64,000 nt of DNA. Origin: Apostichopus japonicus (Eukaryota > Echinodermata > Holothuroidea > Aspidochirotida > Stichopodidae). Location of the stretch: assembly GCF_037975245.1 (NCBI RefSeq), contig NC_092574.1, positions 14,589,213 to 14,653,212 of the forward strand. The letters run 5' to 3'. The translations under genes were made by a program, and so were the position numbers. The notes under the pieces were generated by a model, which worked only from the letters and a program-made list of their open reading frames with translations, was not told the origin of the DNA and did not search any database. This document shows, piece by piece, positions 62,601-64,000 of this stretch. How positions within the stretch are numbered: the stretch's first letter is position 1; each line of letters begins with the position of its first letter.

Positions 62601-63211
62601 AGCAATAACCAGAGACGAACGGAGAAATACAGTATGCCAAACGCATACAGAACGAACAAAACGCATGAGAAACTGATAAAACGGAAGCTTAACGGATTAG
62701 TAACGAATAAATAACGGAGACATTTTTCGGTGGATGTCCGTTCCAAGTTTTATGCATGTTCAAAATCGACACCGGACAAACCGGACCCTCCCGGTAATGA
62801 AACGTAGACGGACGGAGGAGAACTTCATACTAAACGGAAACTAACGTACATCAACGGAGTGCCATTTTTTGTCTTCGTTCCCTCTCCGTTATTGCAATCC
62901 GGTGAGATGTGACTAAAGGCTTTTGTTCTAAATTCCTGAAGTGGTATCTCAAATGCGGCATTTATATGTTATATGTTTATATGTTTTTTTCCAAGGAGAA
63001 AGTAATTTCCTTTGCACCCCTTCTGTACCTCTATAAAATCCTCCTCCGCCCCACCCGTCAAGTGACATCAGCAGTCCGAATGTTTTGTTCGTATATAACA
63101 TACCTGGATATCTGTAGTGCTTACAACCACACAACCTGATTACTTCGTCTACTTCGCACTCAAAACGACAAGTGTCTGATGTGTAAATCTGGGAATACTT
63201 CGGAATTTGAT
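59518..63211 (-). CDS. DEG/ENaC/ASIC family sodium channel gene, C-terminal part
   Basis: Gene-level entry. In transcript order the exons are 63211-63104, 61171-61115, 60562-60409, 59896-59805 and 59642-59518. All junctions are GT..AG and phases agree (1, 1, 1, 2, 1). They encode about 177 residues from the palm/knuckle region to the stop. That leaves the N-terminus, TM1 and most of the extracellular finger domains off the right edge; family members are usually about 500-650 residues. Family role: trimeric, amiloride-sensitive, Na+-permeable channels gated by protons, peptides, mechanical force or constitutively. Diagnostic features are the CxxxC......CxC pattern, CVCAEPC, QWPS, YYEDLN, GNIGG and the GAS pore motif. 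The ligand cannot be told from this part. The gene converges with M6. Confidence 0.9.
59664..59780. repeat. Duplicated intronic segment, copy A
   Basis: Fills most of the 162-bp last intron of the channel gene. Shares GCGAAAAGCCTTACCCGTT, CCTCATTAACC, GGTATATCCCTGGTCCCTCT and CAAGCCTGTTCCCCC with copy B at 59976-60094. Confidence 0.88.
59805..59896 (-). CDS. DEG/ENaC exon: pre-TM2 palm strand
   Basis: The exon is 92 nt, with acceptor tcttaacag and donor ctag|gtaagt, entering in phase 2 and leaving in phase 1. It encodes KNLLELNIYYEDLNSEEKSD and SPAYNMFGFL. This matches the family pattern NxxxLNIYYxDLN....QxPAYxxxxLL just before TM2. Splitting just before the GNIGG motif fits the reading phase of the last exon. 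Confidence 0.9.
59976..60094. repeat. Duplicated intronic segment, copy B
   Basis: About 80-85% identical by eye to copy A, same orientation, 312 bp away, in the preceding intron of the channel gene (59897-60408). The intervening exon 59805-59896 is not duplicated. Confidence 0.88.
60171..60349. mobile_element. 163-bp hAT-like MITE in a channel-gene intron
   Basis: The ends are inverted repeats: left CCTAGGTTCTCAACC, right (reversed) CCAGGGTACTCAACC. TTCTAGAG occurs on both sides (60171-60178 and 60342-60349), an 8-bp target duplication, with five extra bases at the right. The GGTTCTCAACC terminus and GGACCCC-type interior are familiar from hAT MITEs. The core has a perfect GGGGTCCGCGGACCCC palindrome. 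Confidence 0.75.
60409..60562 (-). CDS. DEG/ENaC exon with CxCxxPC and WPS motifs
   Basis: The exon is 154 nt, with acceptor actttacag and donor gca|gtgagt, entering in phase 1 and leaving in phase 2. It encodes NANILDVEGCVCAEPCHMER, then FKTRISMAQWPSEYF and a loop that includes NVTTEYV. CxCxxPC....(Y/F)....S.xxWPS is the signature palm-domain segment of ENaC and ASIC channels. Phe replaces the usual Tyr after the cysteines. NVT is a possible N-glycosylation site. Confidence 0.9.
61115..61171 (-). CDS. DEG/ENaC short exon (Cys pair)
   Basis: The exon is 57 nt, with acceptor ctaaacag and donor ttac|gtaagt, phase 1 at both ends. It encodes DVRPCDPKEHFHCVNTVL with one split codon on each side. 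It matches the family segment CTPxxYxxCxxPxL between the CGC block and the CxCxxPC block. It lies between introns of 1932 and 552 bp; the larger holds an inverted-repeat transposable element. Confidence 0.82.
61660..62915. mobile_element. ~1.25-kb inverted-repeat DNA transposon with ACGGA-rich ends
   Basis: The left end has CAGTCACATCTCACCGGATT and the right end, reversed, TAGTCACATCTCACCGGATT, continuing through GCA...ACGGA. Hundreds of bases inside each end are filled with ACGGA/AACGRA words (mirrored as TCCGT near 62390-62580). The exact ends are unsettled; AAAGGC flanks both sides. It sits in the 1.9-kb intron of the channel gene. A decayed coding relic lies in its middle. Confidence 0.75.
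62030..62312 (-). pseudogene. Decayed coding relic, possibly PIF/Harbinger transposase N-terminal region
   Basis: The minus strand begins MDPSERFKLQNTLSALKAQM, then a stop, then a basic patch (KKKRKRRARLKCW). Later, across at least one frameshift, come MDQLMQELRMED and PKSFINFMGIPPDFEALRRP. LMxELRxED-PKSFxNFxxxxPxxFxxL resembles the segment before the catalytic domain of Harbinger transposases. Stops and frameshifts show it is dead. The assignment rests on weak, remembered similarity. Confidence 0.4.
63104..63211 (-). CDS. DEG/ENaC exon with first palm-domain cysteines
   Basis: The acceptor (minus strand) is ctttctgcaaag and the donor is ccag|gtatgt. The exon is 108 nt, phase 1 at both ends. 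It encodes QIPKYSQIYTSDTCRFECEV and then DEVIRLCGCKHYRYP. This is the conserved YTxxxCxxxCxxxxxxxxCGCxxxxYP block that starts the post-finger disulfide region of ENaC/ASIC subunits. The pyrimidine tract before the acceptor is modest, so the exact start could shift by a few bases. This is the most 5' exon I can assign confidently. Confidence 0.85.
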
Positions 63212-63565
63212 CTTTGCAGAAAGGTACGTAAGGTGCTTGAAGATTCCATATCTCGGAGGAAATAACAGAATTGATATAAATTATTTATAACCGATTACCA
63301 TGACAACTGTTTAGTTATTCACTCAAAGTAACTGCATGAGGTGCGACTATACATGTGGTGTTTGTTCACCATTTAGCAAAAGAGGTGCGGAAAGTTGCAT
63401 TAAACGCTTTTCACACGACTTCTATCAAACTGTCTCAGGTTCTTCATTAAGTTAACAAAGAATGCTTCAAATGAAATGGACATTGACTGAAAAATACTTA
63501 ACAAGTCAAATCATAACTTGTTTTCCTCGACCTCTTTTGGGAGCAGATCTGGATAACAGACTTAC

Positions 63566-63619
63566 GACCAACTGTCTGTACAGTATAGGCTACTAGGTTC
63601 TCAAATGAAACACTAATAT
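63566..63619 (-). CDS. Possible further upstream exon of the channel gene
   Basis: A 54-nt open segment on the minus strand is bounded by AG (ttgttaaag) and a consensus donor (gtc|gtaagt). It enters and leaves in phase 1, as required by the next exon at 63211. It would encode ISVSFENLVAYTVQTVG. The region before the CxxxC block in family members often has an I.V....... strand, so this is possible, but I see no diagnostic residue. It could equally be chance. Confidence 0.25.
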
Positions 63620-63721
63620 CTTTAACAAAGTAAACAGGTGTTTGACAATTATTTCAAACATTACTTTAACAATAATATCTTACCGTATACAGTAGTAAAG
63701 ACTGTCCTAGTATAATTCACA

Positions 63722-63790
63722 GGGGTACGCAAACATAGCTATGTACGCAAACATAGGGGTACGCAAACAAAGATCTGTACGCTTCATGAA
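63722..63790. repeat. Short GGGGTACGCAAACATAG repeat
   Basis: GTACGCAAACATAG or close variants occur three times in tandem with interspersed inverted CTATG, in an intron of the channel gene. Confidence 0.7.
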
Positions 63791-64000
63791 TATTCAACAC
63801 ATTCGTGTTACGTAAGATGATATCAGGAGGCATTGTGAATATTCAACATTCCGAGTAAGTGTAGTATTATTGCGGCAACCGAAGTGATTGTGAACAGCGT
63901 ACATAGTGTTCTTTATTGACAGCCTCCTGTACACTGGAGGCATAGTTGGTACCTATATCTTCCGTTATAATATATCTACATTAATTAATCATGTTTATTT

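Larger units (their letters stand above)
63212..64000 (-). other. Upstream intron(s) of the channel gene to window end
   Basis: No confident exon. Contains the tentative exon at 63566-63619, a second open segment ending in a consensus donor at 63684, and a short TACGCAAACATAG repeat at 63722-63790. Confidence 0.5.

Overview
The window is animal nuclear DNA: AT-rich, mostly non-coding, with short exons carrying GT..AG splice sites, kilobase introns, tRNA-derived SINEs and small DNA transposons. The gene families, intron sizes and repeat style suggest a marine invertebrate deuterostome, with an echinoderm such as a sea cucumber as my best guess. That placement is inference; no species marker is visible.

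Two protein-coding genes can be supported. On the + strand, six constitutive or alternative exon positions between 13748 and 47981 encode a proteolipid protein (PLP/DM20/M6) family four-transmembrane glycoprotein, closest in type to neuronal membrane glycoprotein M6. All reading phases agree across junctions. Two exons have exactly the lengths I recall for vertebrate PLP1 (187 and 66 nt). The tiny first coding exon is not identified. The gene ends in two tandem, homologous terminal exons (47519-47647 and 47811-47981) that share the end of TM4 and then encode different cytoplasmic tails. On the - strand, five exons between 63211 and 59518 encode the C-terminal third of a DEG/ENaC/ASIC sodium channel, including the Cys-rich palm region, the GAS selectivity motif and the stop. 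Its 5' part lies beyond the right edge. The two genes converge, with about 11.5 kb between their stops.

Layout. 1-13.7 kb: sequence upstream of M6 exon 2 with a hAT-type element (291-1245, 8-bp target duplication), a doublet of a GC-rich palindrome and a SINE. 13.7-48 kb: the M6 gene, whose introns hold a second copy of that SINE, a 41/47-bp minisatellite, a G-quadruplex-type array, a second SINE type and many poly-G or pyrimidine tracts. 48-59.5 kb: intergenic repeats, including a 293-bp tandem repeat with nuclear-receptor DR1 sites, a tRNA-like SINE between two (TA)n tracts, and a 132-bp MITE. 59.5-64 kb: the channel gene, whose introns hold a 163-bp MITE, a duplicated ~117-bp segment in two successive introns, and a ~1.25-kb inverted-repeat element with a decayed, possibly PIF/Harbinger-like coding relic.

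M6-family proteins act in neuronal membranes, in neurite and filopodium formation, and DEG/ENaC channels are Na+-permeable and often neuronal. Nothing here shows that the two genes act together. Most other open frames are chance frames in AT-rich sequence or products of repeats.
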